From contig CAZQNC010000026.1 of assembly GCA_964594625.1 (NCBI GenBank), forward strand, positions 1-14,584: DNA of 14,584 bases, written 5' to 3'. A model generated the notes under the pieces. The model had not been told where the DNA came from. It was given only the letters and a program-made list of their open reading frames with translations, and ran no database searches. Below, piece after piece: positions 8,501 through 14,584 of the stretch; the first letter of the stretch is position 1; every line of letters begins with the position of its first letter. This stretch comes from CAZESS01 sp964594625 (GTDB lineage: Archaea; Thermoplasmatota; E2; UBA202; DSCA01). The translations under genes and the position numbers were made by a program.

Positions 8501-8954
8501 CCTTATCCCATGAAAATGTACGTAATTCTGGCAATCCTTGTTCTTTTTCCGTGAAATGAGCGAACGAGATTTTTCTGTCATCTGCTTCTCCCGTTGACGA
8601 TATGAAAATAAGGTCATGCAGGTCCCATGTTTTTCGCTTATCCTGACGTTGTCTTTTCTTTTGGATTAATGCCCGCAGGATTTTTCTCAATACTGTGACA
8701 GGTAATTTTTTTGGCTCAAATTCGATATAAAATATGCCCCATGGCTGCTCGTCTGTGAGTGGCCTAACCTGTTTGATGCTTTTTATTTTGACGGCATGTT
8801 CCTCTGGAATATTCAACTCTTCCGGTTCATATTCGAAGGTTATCTCCTCTGCATCGGTAACCTCGATGGGCCAGTAGAGTTCGTCTCGCAGGTATTCTAT
8901 TAAGTCCTCAAATGTGGTGACCGATTTCAACCGAGCGATTTTCTGCTCTTCCAT
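5592..8954 (-). CDS. N6-adenine DNA methyltransferase with type ISP-like C-terminal specificity domain
   Basis: Protein of 1120 residues. It should transfer a methyl group from S-adenosylmethionine to adenine in a specific DNA site and provide recognition for the restriction operon. Residues 1-340 are an N-terminal region with WGIFYIEFEPKKLP (72-85) and a helical part DRFADMYAQTITYGLFSA (248-265), as seen ahead of methylase cores in type ISP and Eco57I-like enzymes. GIFYTPDPVVSFIV (366-379) is motif X, DPAVGTGTF (430-438) the AdoMet-binding motif I, and NPPY (559-562) the catalytic motif IV. The C-terminal third has the type ISP specificity hallmarks: YIYGILHSKTYRDRYEALL (955-973), then IGGYQVLDKWLKDR (1064-1077). 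No PD-ExK nuclease is obvious at the N terminus, so cutting probably depends on the partner. It follows the helicase gene by 4 bases, surely in one operon. Codon use is AT-rich, unlike the left-hand host genes, suggesting transfer. Confidence 0.92.
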   Translation of the reverse strand: MEEQKIARLKSVTTFEDLIEYLRDELYWPIEVTDAEEITFEYEPEELNIPEEHAVKIKSIKQVRPLTDEQPWGIFYIEFEPKKLPVTVLRKILRALIQKKRQRQDKRKTWDLHDLIFISSTGEADDRKISFAHFTEKEQGLPELRTFSWDKDDRKLKYWGNVLELEKLRWPTDPTDEEQWRQQWSAAFTTKHRYVIRTAQQLAEKMAHLAAQIREKVKEVYAYEADDGPMHTLFQNFKKVLFHDLDVDRFADMYAQTITYGLFSAKATHEEKFADEDEKDIAAIIPNTNPFLQNLFEECTKIGSVNEYGLDLDELGVTELIKTLKETNIDVVLWDFGRQQKREDPVIHFYEEFLKEYNPDQKIERGIFYTPDPVVSFIVRSVDQILQRDFDCPDGLADTSKTSVQYKRRAKRGNKLVEDEKETFKVQILDPAVGTGTFLKYVIEEVKKTFDEKHKHLDEKELNNKWNEYVSNNLLPRLYGFELQMAPYAVGHLKLGLELVETGYNFASGEGLRLYLTNTLEGTHEGAGTLAAYYDWLAREARKANLVKAKSPINVVIGNPPYRGHSANKTKWLRDLLRGKISDGSRKANYFEVDGEPLGEKNPKWLNDDYVKFIRFGQWRIDNTGEGILAFITNHAYIDNPTFRGMRQQLMASFSDIYILNLHGNIKKKEKCPDGSEDENVFQIQQGVAIGIFIKKSGENKEATVHHADLWGAKERKYRKLFSNDLTSIKWEKFTPKLPFYLFVPRDDELASEFEKYPSLSDIFNEYTIAIQTHRDDFVIDFDKKRLENKFRLFTNPAVSDEEVKEKLNLRETSSWTIRSARENLKKDCQNLTKHIMRILFRPFDIRWIFYNDFVVDRSRKKIMQNMDYENVALLFVKQYAYDIDEYSYAFATNLISDSRVFISNKGAAYHAPLYIYYKNENNDVLKTANIDSNILKKLKNMFGTQPSPEKIFYYIYGILHSKTYRDRYEALLEIDYPHIPFTSNYKIFNKLASLGKSIVSIHLMKPEYFEEDSITNFTGQGNNVIGNSKAVGRNYNEEENRLYINRDGQYFGNITPEIWNFNIGGYQVLDKWLKDRSGNNLTEVEINHFCNIVTAIHKTIEIQKEIDKVIQEHGGWPIE

Positions 8955-8958
8955 TCTA

Positions 8959-11900
8959 TCAGGATAACTCCATCCACGCCTTCAATTCCTGTTGGATACC
9001 AATGGGTGCCTGCACCTTCTTTAGATACGTGTTTTTAATGTGTTTATCCATTTTTTCCCTGATTTCTTTTAGTGTCTCTTTCGGTATCGTCTTTCGGCGT
9101 GGCGTATCTTTTTCACAGCGGATATACTCTACAATTTCCGTTTCTGTATCCATGATGTCATCTGTTTCGAGGTCGTAGAGATACCATCTGGTGATACTGG
9201 CATCTTCAGTCCATTCGCCTGTTTCAGCGTTTTTTCCCGGCAGGCGGTAGCAGAAAAAGACCGCTTTTGCATCCGGTGATATGTGTTCTTTGCCGCTGAA
9301 AATTTTGAGGGGAAAATCTGGCAGCACATTGGATAGTTCAGGGTTTTCTTTGAGTATTTCCTGATAATCGAGATGCATCTCTTCCACTTTTGTAGTGGTG
9401 CCTTCATATTTTTCATTAAACTCTTTGAGCGCCTCCCACTCATCCTCCGGGGTTAAGAGATGTTCTCCTTCTATGCCAAAGGTTTTGGATATTTTGAGCG
9501 TTTTACTGGTGACTTTCTCATAGAGTGTCAGAATGTCGTTTAGTTCCTTCGGCGGCAGGAAATTCAAGTAATGTACCGTACCACGTATTTCGGCTCGTTC
9601 TGGATGGTCTTGGATGATTTTTTGTTCCACCTCGCTGTCCAGCCGTCGGTCTATTCTCCCAATCCGTTGCATCAGCCGTACAGGATTCCAGTGGAGGTCA
9701 TAGTTTATGATGAGTGATGCATCCTGAAGGTTGAGGCCCTCGGCAAGCACATCGGTTGATATGAGGATGCGTATCTCTTCTTTACCCTGTTCATGTAACT
9801 CGCCAGTTGATAAATCGTTGTAATAGGGTGAGAAGCAATTGATAATGTCGTCTCTACTGCGAGATGTCTGGCCATCTATCTCTTCCACATGTTGAAATCC
9901 TCGTGATTTTAATTCATTGTAGATATATCGGGCTGTGGTCATGTACTCGGTAAAGATGATGACTTTGTGTTTGTTGAGCAGAGGGTTTTCTCGTAGTTTT
10001 GTGACGAGTTGTTCTAACTTATCGTCTCTCTGGCCCTTTATTTTCATCAAATCTTTAATGAAAACCACGAGTTGGTCCATATCGAGAAGTGTTTCGTTGA
10101 CGATTTTATCTATATCAAATTCTTCCTCGGAAAGGTCCTCTGTTTTTTGTAATAGTTCTGCTGGCAGATAATCATCCTCGGCTTCCTCGGGGTCAATTTT
10201 TTCTCGCTCGATTAAATGCTGTCGTATGTGCTCTAAAACATTCTTATTTTGTTTTTCCCACCGGTGGCAGAGTTGTTCATTATGTGTTTTGACAAAAGCG
10301 AGTAAACGCATTAAGAGGTCTTCGCAGGAAAACTCAAATGCTTGTCGGGAACTCTCAAATCGCTTGAGCAACAGTGTCCGAATGAGACCGACGACCTGTT
10401 TTTGCCGCCCCTCTTTCAGGGGGTCTATCGTTTCATCTGGCCCTTTGTAGTAGGCGTAGGGATAGTATATTGGAAGTGAGAGCAATGGGTCTTTTTTGTT
10501 GAATGCTTCTTTGAGGTTGTCAAGCAAAGTTCCATACGTTTCTTCGATAGAATAGTCAATCACGGTGGGAGGTTCCCGGTCAGGGAATAGAATTTCTTGG
10601 CCTCCAAGTTTTTTCTGGCTTTCTTTCACATATTTCCGGCTTCGTTGGACCACGATGGCATTAAAGAGATCGTCCATGGCAAGGACTTCTTGGGCTTCGT
10701 CAGCATCAATGTTTATGCCCTCATCGCCGTCACTGGATACTCTTCTCTGAATTTCTTTTTCAAGTTTGATAAATCGGCCTCGGAGACTGTGAATGCCGAG
10801 GGGTGCATCAGAGAAATATCGGTCATCTCTTCTGGTAAAAAGTTCAATTTGGTGGAGTATATCGAACAGCGTATTGTTTACTGGTGTTGCGGTCAGCATA
10901 AAAATTTTCTTATTCTTTGCAATCTCGTACATGGCCTCGTATCTGTTTGTATCTCTGTTCCTAAAATGATGTGCCTCATCAATGATGAGGACTTCCGCTT
11001 GCTCTTTGATGTTTTCAATAATCGCCGGCCATTCCCCTGCCTCCCTCGTAATATCAGTGTGAGTAATGATTTTGAAAGGCATAAACCCACCGAGAATACC
11101 CGGCATAAATTTCCTGATTTTTGCCTTCCACGTTGACTTAATAGATTTTGGAACAACCAGCACTACTCGTTTATTTTCCCGCAATAACAGCCGTTCTATG
11201 AGCATCAACCCAATGTAGGTTTTTCCCAGACCTACACCATCACATAGGAACGCTCCATTATATCGGGAAGCGATTTTCATCAAGTTCTGATAGCCGTCTC
11301 TCTGGTACTGGTCAAGTATGGGAAATATCTTGGATTGGTTTCGTTCCCACTCCCCCTCTGTCATCTCATGGCCTTTGAAGAACTCGTAGAGTGATTTGAC
11401 ATAGACCTCAAAGGGAGAATATTCTTTGGTATGGCGCTGTATGGTTTTCAATATCTCCTCTTTTACCGGTTCAGCATCTTTCCAGTGCTTTTCAAACCAC
11501 TCTTGTAGTTCATCAACCTCACTCCGCACCTGAATATTCAATTCAACATTTTCTGTGAGACCAGGAAGAGTAAAGTTGCTTGAGCCAACAAGCGCTGTCG
11601 GACCGATAACGCTGACTTTCGGATGGGTGATGTATGCCTTTGCATGAAACTTTTTCGGCTTGTACACCCGACATTCAATAACGTTATCCCGTATGCCTTT
11701 TACTATTGCTGGCACACCTTCCAAAAAATCGTTGTCTCGTTTTTCCTCCTCGATGCTTTGGTCGAGTTTCGAGGTTATCTTTTTAAGACCCTCATTGAAC
11801 GCCTGCTTTGTTCTCCGGGATACTTGGTCACCCATGAGAATTCTGATTTTTTTGAGTTTCTGCCAGTCATTTTCAAGGGATAATAGGGCCCCGATTTCAA

Positions 11901-12033
11901 AGAAGCCGGTGGCAATATCGAACCGTTCAGAGAGTTCACACCACTCGGCGAGATATTCTTGCGCCTTCCATGTTTCATCACTATTGTCGACGATAAAGAC
12001 ATCTGACTTTTTGGGAGGGCGGGGTTCTGGCAT
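8959..12033 (-). CDS. PLD-nuclease and SNF2-type helicase fusion protein
   Basis: Protein of 1024 residues. Residues 1-190 form a phospholipase D-like nuclease domain with FHAKAYI (129-135; H130 and K132) and GSSNFT (150-155). The last residue of the classical HKD triad is not obvious, as in other PLD-helicase fusions. Residues about 240-800 are an SF2/SNF2 motor: GVGLGKT (266-272, Walker A), DEAH (352-355), TATP (381-384), STDVLAEGLNLQ (759-770) and QRIGRIDR (789-796). A long insert at about 400-680 separates the two RecA lobes. The C terminus (800-1024) is not assigned. It is the first gene of the operon with the methyltransferase. By analogy with type ISP and DISARM helicases it should translocate on DNA and bring the nuclease to unmodified foreign DNA; that is inference. 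An ATG start 34 bases below a TATA box implies a very short leader. AT-rich composition suggests transfer. Confidence 0.92.
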   Translation of the reverse strand: MPEPRPPKKSDVFIVDNSDETWKAQEYLAEWCELSERFDIATGFFEIGALLSLENDWQKLKKIRILMGDQVSRRTKQAFNEGLKKITSKLDQSIEEEKRDNDFLEGVPAIVKGIRDNVIECRVYKPKKFHAKAYITHPKVSVIGPTALVGSSNFTLPGLTENVELNIQVRSEVDELQEWFEKHWKDAEPVKEEILKTIQRHTKEYSPFEVYVKSLYEFFKGHEMTEGEWERNQSKIFPILDQYQRDGYQNLMKIASRYNGAFLCDGVGLGKTYIGLMLIERLLLRENKRVVLVVPKSIKSTWKAKIRKFMPGILGGFMPFKIITHTDITREAGEWPAIIENIKEQAEVLIIDEAHHFRNRDTNRYEAMYEIAKNKKIFMLTATPVNNTLFDILHQIELFTRRDDRYFSDAPLGIHSLRGRFIKLEKEIQRRVSSDGDEGINIDADEAQEVLAMDDLFNAIVVQRSRKYVKESQKKLGGQEILFPDREPPTVIDYSIEETYGTLLDNLKEAFNKKDPLLSLPIYYPYAYYKGPDETIDPLKEGRQKQVVGLIRTLLLKRFESSRQAFEFSCEDLLMRLLAFVKTHNEQLCHRWEKQNKNVLEHIRQHLIEREKIDPEEAEDDYLPAELLQKTEDLSEEEFDIDKIVNETLLDMDQLVVFIKDLMKIKGQRDDKLEQLVTKLRENPLLNKHKVIIFTEYMTTARYIYNELKSRGFQHVEEIDGQTSRSRDDIINCFSPYYNDLSTGELHEQGKEEIRILISTDVLAEGLNLQDASLIINYDLHWNPVRLMQRIGRIDRRLDSEVEQKIIQDHPERAEIRGTVHYLNFLPPKELNDILTLYEKVTSKTLKISKTFGIEGEHLLTPEDEWEALKEFNEKYEGTTTKVEEMHLDYQEILKENPELSNVLPDFPLKIFSGKEHISPDAKAVFFCYRLPGKNAETGEWTEDASITRWYLYDLETDDIMDTETEIVEYIRCEKDTPRRKTIPKETLKEIREKMDKHIKNTYLKKVQAPIGIQQELKAWMELS

Positions 12034-12060
12034 GGGTAAGGTAAATCAATGTAACAACTA

Positions 12061-12072
12061 TCTTTTTAAAAC
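12061..12072 (-). promoter_or_regulatory. TATA-box promoter of the PLD-helicase/methyltransferase operon
   Basis: On the minus strand this reads GTTTTAAAAAGA. Its centre is about 34 bases upstream of the helicase ATG (12033). With the usual 25-27 base spacing the transcript would begin near 12040, leaving a leader of about seven bases and no room for a Shine-Dalgarno site. Confidence 0.55.
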
Positions 12073-12085
12073 ATTTTAGGCATGT

Positions 12086-12096
12086 CGTTAAATAAC
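12086..12096 (+). promoter_or_regulatory. TATA-box promoter of the small cysteine-rich gene
   Basis: The sequence CGTTAAATAAC is centred about 24 bases before the ATG at 12116, the spacing expected for a leaderless archaeal transcript starting at or next to the ATG. It sits only about 25 bases from the oppositely directed helicase promoter, so the two promoters may interfere or share a regulator. Confidence 0.45.
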
Positions 12097-12115
12097 CACC
12101 TTTTGTTATAACATC

Positions 12116-12298
12116 ATGGTGCAATGTGAGTTTTGCCTTAACTACAACGGCGATACCTGCACCGACCTAAATGGCATCAAATACGGCGAGGAGATAGAAG
12201 GTCCTATGGTGGAGGTGGACTGCCCGGCCTACATAGACAAAGGGGCTGCCGGCGTCCTGTCTCCCGCCTACGACGATTACTTTTTTGACATGTTCTAG
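12116..12298 (+). CDS. Small four-cysteine protein, putative metal-binding, function unknown
   Basis: Protein of 60 residues with cysteines at 4, 7, 15 and 36 (CEFC, DTC, VDCP). The CxxC-x7-C-x20-C arrangement would suit one zinc ion or an iron-sulfur cluster. The middle part, GEEIEGPMVEVDCPAYIDKG, is acidic, and the tail is aromatic and acidic (DDYFFDMF). No family is recognised. Reality as a gene is supported by the cysteine pattern, host-like GC-rich third positions in an AT-rich neighbourhood, and a TATA box at leaderless spacing. It is the only intact plus-strand gene here. It diverges from the helicase operon and converges on the DUF262 gene, whose stop lies 3 bases beyond its own. It may be a resident host gene left between transferred defence modules. 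Confidence 0.7.
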   Translation: MVQCEFCLNYNGDTCTDLNGIKYGEEIEGPMVEVDCPAYIDKGAAGVLSPAYDDYFFDMF

Positions 12299-12301
12299 GT
12301 T

Positions 12302-14425
12302 TTAGTTCCAGTGCTGGTCGATGTACTCCTTGGCTTCGCTGACCGGGAGCTCCCTGGAATGGTTGCCCATCCGGACATAGAATTTCTCGTCGTTGTCCAT
12401 CTGCAGATATGCCTCCCGCGGGCTCGGCTCTACGTCGACCCGGCAGATGGTCTGTCCATCCAGCCGAGGGAAACTGAAATGGACATACGGCATAACGTTG
12501 TTCCCTATCCGGTCGGAGACAAGGTTCGAAAGATGCAGCTCGTATTTGTCCAGGTCGCCAAACCGCTGGACATCCTTCTCGATGCCAAAGATATCGCCGT
12601 TGTCCCGCACGCCGATCAGCAGGACGCCGCCATCAGCGTTCAGAAACGCACAGATTGTTTTCAGGACTGGCTTCTCCAGCCGTTTGTCATGCTCCTCCGT
12701 ATAGACGTTCCAACGCAGCGACGCCTTAAACTCGAGCATTTCCCCCTCGTTCCGTTCAACAAGCTTGGATGTGTCCTGCATTTGCTCTTCCTTTTCAGGT
12801 TCAGCGATCAATGACTTCATGAATGCGTTTATGCCCTCCGCTATCAGCTCCCGTCGTCTCTCCAGAAAGTCTTCATAGTTTTCGAGCTTCCAGAGCTCCT
12901 GGTTCATCGGGATGAAAAACTTTTTCAGGTTTCCGGGATATCGTTTCTCTAAAATCGGGAAATATTTCTGTGGTTTTTTGTCGAATATCTCCATGTTCGA
13001 GCTCCGTGTCAAGGGTACCCGGTTTGCTATCTCGTGGACAAGTCTCCGATGGAACAGGTTGCCGGTGTCATAGCCTTCTTTTTCCAGGACAGACTGCGGG
13101 AACACATGATGCCGTTCAACCCGATATTTTTTGCCAAAGGGCTTCGAAAGCTTTATGCCGTTTGCCCAGTCGACACCGCCCTTCGCCCGTATAACGATGT
13201 TTGTCATGTCATACAATGGATGTCCGACACCCCGTGCCGTCAGATTTGCCTTTGTGACAGCCGGATCTCCTTTGTCCTCTTTCAGGGTCTCTATGAGATC
13301 GTCAATCGGCTCCACGCCCGGGGTATAGTCCGGCTTGATGCAGTTCAAATCCTCCTCCAATTTTTGGTCGACGCTGCTCGTAAACCTCCGCTGGTACAGC
13401 GCCGCATACAGCCAGTACAGCATCTTTTTCATCTTCTTTTCAGAATCAAACTCCGGCCCATACAACGAAAGATAGCCAATTACAGGTATGAGCACGTTGT
13501 CAGTATTCAGGTCATCCGTGCCATAAATGTAGGCTCGGTCTTTCAAAATATTGACCAGATAATCAAGTATGCGTTCGAGCTCCTCAAATCCCTCTTTGAG
13601 CTCCTCCTCCGTATTGTCGTGCAGTTGCCTGTATTCAGCCCTGTGGTTGACAACCGCGTTCATCGCCCGGACGAAAAACGTCAGGTCGAAATCAAATCCC
13701 TCGTCCTGCAGTTCCCGTGTCTTGTTCTTGAAAACCCTCCTTGTTTCAGGCCACTTGCTGCACATATGAGCCAGCGCGATATCGGCATTGGTGAGTGGCG
13801 TACCTGCGCTGTTCACCCGGTCAAACACCTCCAATGCTTCACGAAGATTCGCTGAATCTTTCACATAGATGACCTTGTAGTCATCTTCCCGGATGTTTTG
13901 CATGTCATCGAGGTTTTTCTTTACCTTCTTCAAGATAGGCTTGTCTATGCCTTCGCCGTTGCTGATTTCCTCAGTGATGTCGACAGCGTCAATCTTTCCC
14001 GGCGAAAAACAGTCGGTCACCCTTATCCATCGGGGATTGTTCTCCATCTTCAATTTTTTGTAATATTCCAACTCTCGCGTTTCAAGATTATAGTGGAGAT
14101 GCCGGATGTCTTTGCCCTCGCCAATATCCTTTTTTCCATAATACGGGGGTATCTCGTTTTTAATGAGCAGATACAACGTCGTCAGCCGTTGTTGACCATC
14201 CAAAATGACCTCCACCCGTCCGTCAAACTCGAAATCCGGCATGTTCTTCAACGCGATAGGCTGCTTCGTCTTCCAAAACAACAGTGCACCCGTCGGGTAA
14301 TTCTTCAAAAAAGACTCTATCAATTTCTTTGCCTGGTCCTTGTTCCACGTAAACTCTCGCTGAAACTCGGGGAGCACCAACTCTTCATTTTCTATCTGGT
14401 TGAGGAGCCGCATCACGTTCGTCAT
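12302..14425 (-). CDS. DUF262-HNH-AlbA_2 fusion protein, putative defence nuclease or sensor
   Basis: Protein of 707 residues from the ATG at 14425. Residues 1-270 are a DUF262 (GmrSD N-terminal, ParB-like) domain with LPEFQREFTW (18-27), DGQQRL (76-81) and NSAGTPL (205-211); DGQQR belongs to the nucleotide-binding/hydrolysing centre. Residues about 430-490 resemble an HNH nuclease: HHVFPQ (439-444), IANRVPLT (466-473), then an asparagine and PQKYF. Residues about 560-705 are an AlbA_2/Schlafen-like domain: EFKASLRW (565-572), LNADGGVLLIGV (595-606) and FYVRMG (682-687). DUF262-HNH proteins include type IV restriction enzymes (GmrSD, BrxU) that cut modified DNA; AlbA_2 binds nucleic acid or acts in phage defence. 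The combination is uncommon. A GTG nine codons upstream would also be in frame, but it falls at the TATA box, so the ATG is preferred. Composition is intermediate between host operon and methyltransferase operon. Confidence 0.88.
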   Translation of the reverse strand: MTNVMRLLNQIENEELVLPEFQREFTWNKDQAKKLIESFLKNYPTGALLFWKTKQPIALKNMPDFEFDGRVEVILDGQQRLTTLYLLIKNEIPPYYGKKDIGEGKDIRHLHYNLETRELEYYKKLKMENNPRWIRVTDCFSPGKIDAVDITEEISNGEGIDKPILKKVKKNLDDMQNIREDDYKVIYVKDSANLREALEVFDRVNSAGTPLTNADIALAHMCSKWPETRRVFKNKTRELQDEGFDFDLTFFVRAMNAVVNHRAEYRQLHDNTEEELKEGFEELERILDYLVNILKDRAYIYGTDDLNTDNVLIPVIGYLSLYGPEFDSEKKMKKMLYWLYAALYQRRFTSSVDQKLEEDLNCIKPDYTPGVEPIDDLIETLKEDKGDPAVTKANLTARGVGHPLYDMTNIVIRAKGGVDWANGIKLSKPFGKKYRVERHHVFPQSVLEKEGYDTGNLFHRRLVHEIANRVPLTRSSNMEIFDKKPQKYFPILEKRYPGNLKKFFIPMNQELWKLENYEDFLERRRELIAEGINAFMKSLIAEPEKEEQMQDTSKLVERNEGEMLEFKASLRWNVYTEEHDKRLEKPVLKTICAFLNADGGVLLIGVRDNGDIFGIEKDVQRFGDLDKYELHLSNLVSDRIGNNVMPYVHFSFPRLDGQTICRVDVEPSPREAYLQMDNDEKFYVRMGNHSRELPVSEAKEYIDQHWN

Positions 14426-14451
14426 CGTATCAATACATCGAATAAGGGTCA

Positions 14452-14463
14452 CATTATATTAGT
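14452..14463 (-). promoter_or_regulatory. TATA-box promoter of the DUF262 fusion gene
   Basis: On the minus strand this reads ACTAATATAATG, centred about 32 bases upstream of the ATG at 14425. Initiation 25-27 bases downstream falls near 14431, leaving a leader of about six bases. This placement argues against the upstream GTG at 14452 as the start. Confidence 0.5.
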
Positions 14464-14480
14464 ATTAAGCACGGTGTCCA

Positions 14481-14584
14481 TCAGCCCTCTTTTTTCCGGA
14501 AGTTGAGGACGGTGTCCTTGACCAGGGAATGGTTGTGGTGGAGCGTGGTGTGGACGCGCCGGTCGAGGGTGAAGCCCGCCTGTT
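14481..14584 (-). CDS. C-terminal 33 codons of an unidentified protein
   Basis: The minus-strand frame is open from the right edge to a TGA at 14481-14483 and encodes a tail with HTTLHHNHSLVKDTVLNF followed by basic residues and EG. Nearly every third position is G or C, matching the codon use of the left-hand host operon and contrasting with the defence genes. This supports a real gene with its main body outside the window. The family is not recognised from so short a tail. It lies upstream of, and in the same direction as, the DUF262 gene, which has its own promoter in between. Confidence 0.6.
   Translation of the reverse strand, partial: QAGFTLDRRVHTTLHHNHSLVKDTVLNFRKKEG

Noticed and set aside
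5592..12033. A complete DISARM or BREX locus
   Set aside because: An SNF2 helicase, PLD domain and adenine methylase are present, but no DUF1998 proteins (DrmA, DrmB), no PglZ, BrxC or BrxL in the window. The type ISP-like C terminus also points elsewhere.
12311..13855. Plus-strand open frames of up to 273 codons opposite the DUF262 fusion gene
   Set aside because: They lie antisense to clear DUF262, HNH and AlbA_2 motifs and contain no domain of their own.
14426..14452. GTG start nine codons upstream for the DUF262 fusion protein
   Set aside because: It coincides with the TATA box and would lie upstream of the expected transcript start; DUF262 proteins usually begin close to the sequence that follows the ATG at 14425.
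14471..14517. Nine-base direct repeat ACGGTGTCC at 14471-14479 and 14509-14517
   Set aside because: Short, and one copy lies within coding sequence; plausible by chance in GC-rich DNA.

Overview
The window looks like a high-GC archaeal chromosome, probably euryarchaeal, cut by a more AT-rich defence region. Archaeal signs are a TATA-like box about 25-35 bases upstream of several starts, leaderless or near-leaderless starts, few Shine-Dalgarno sites, and a type IA topoisomerase plus RecJ-like DHH protein of archaeal type. A closer assignment, for example to a methanogen group, cannot be made safely from this sequence.

Left part (1-5059, very GC-rich, all minus strand) is a tight operon. A secreted and membrane-anchored beta-sandwich protein of 1034 residues is followed after 1 base by a DHH/DHHA1 phosphoesterase, whose stop codon overlaps the start of topA (ATGA). 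topA runs off the left edge with 209 codons visible. The gap at 5060-5591 is the most intricate non-coding stretch. It holds a TATA box that could serve both strands, two copies of a 36-base direct repeat 370 bases apart, and a 179-base AT-rich segment bounded by 13-base perfect inverted repeats. That segment interrupts a small plus-strand gene. Removing exactly the 179 bases restores a 90-codon open frame.

Middle part (5592-12033, visibly AT-rich, minus strand) is a two-gene restriction-like operon. The first gene is a PLD-nuclease/SNF2-helicase fusion. The second, 4 bases downstream, is a large N6-adenine methyltransferase with a type ISP-like C-terminal specificity region. Together they carry the parts found in one polypeptide in type ISP restriction enzymes, but split in two and with a PLD domain in place of the usual Mrr-type nuclease.

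Right part (12034-14584): a divergent small gene encodes a 60-residue four-cysteine protein. It converges with a minus-strand gene encoding a DUF262-HNH-AlbA_2 fusion, likely another nucleic-acid defence protein. The last 33 codons of an unidentified host-like gene lie at the right edge. The 5.6-14.4 kb segment is best read as a small defence island placed next to a DNA-maintenance operon.
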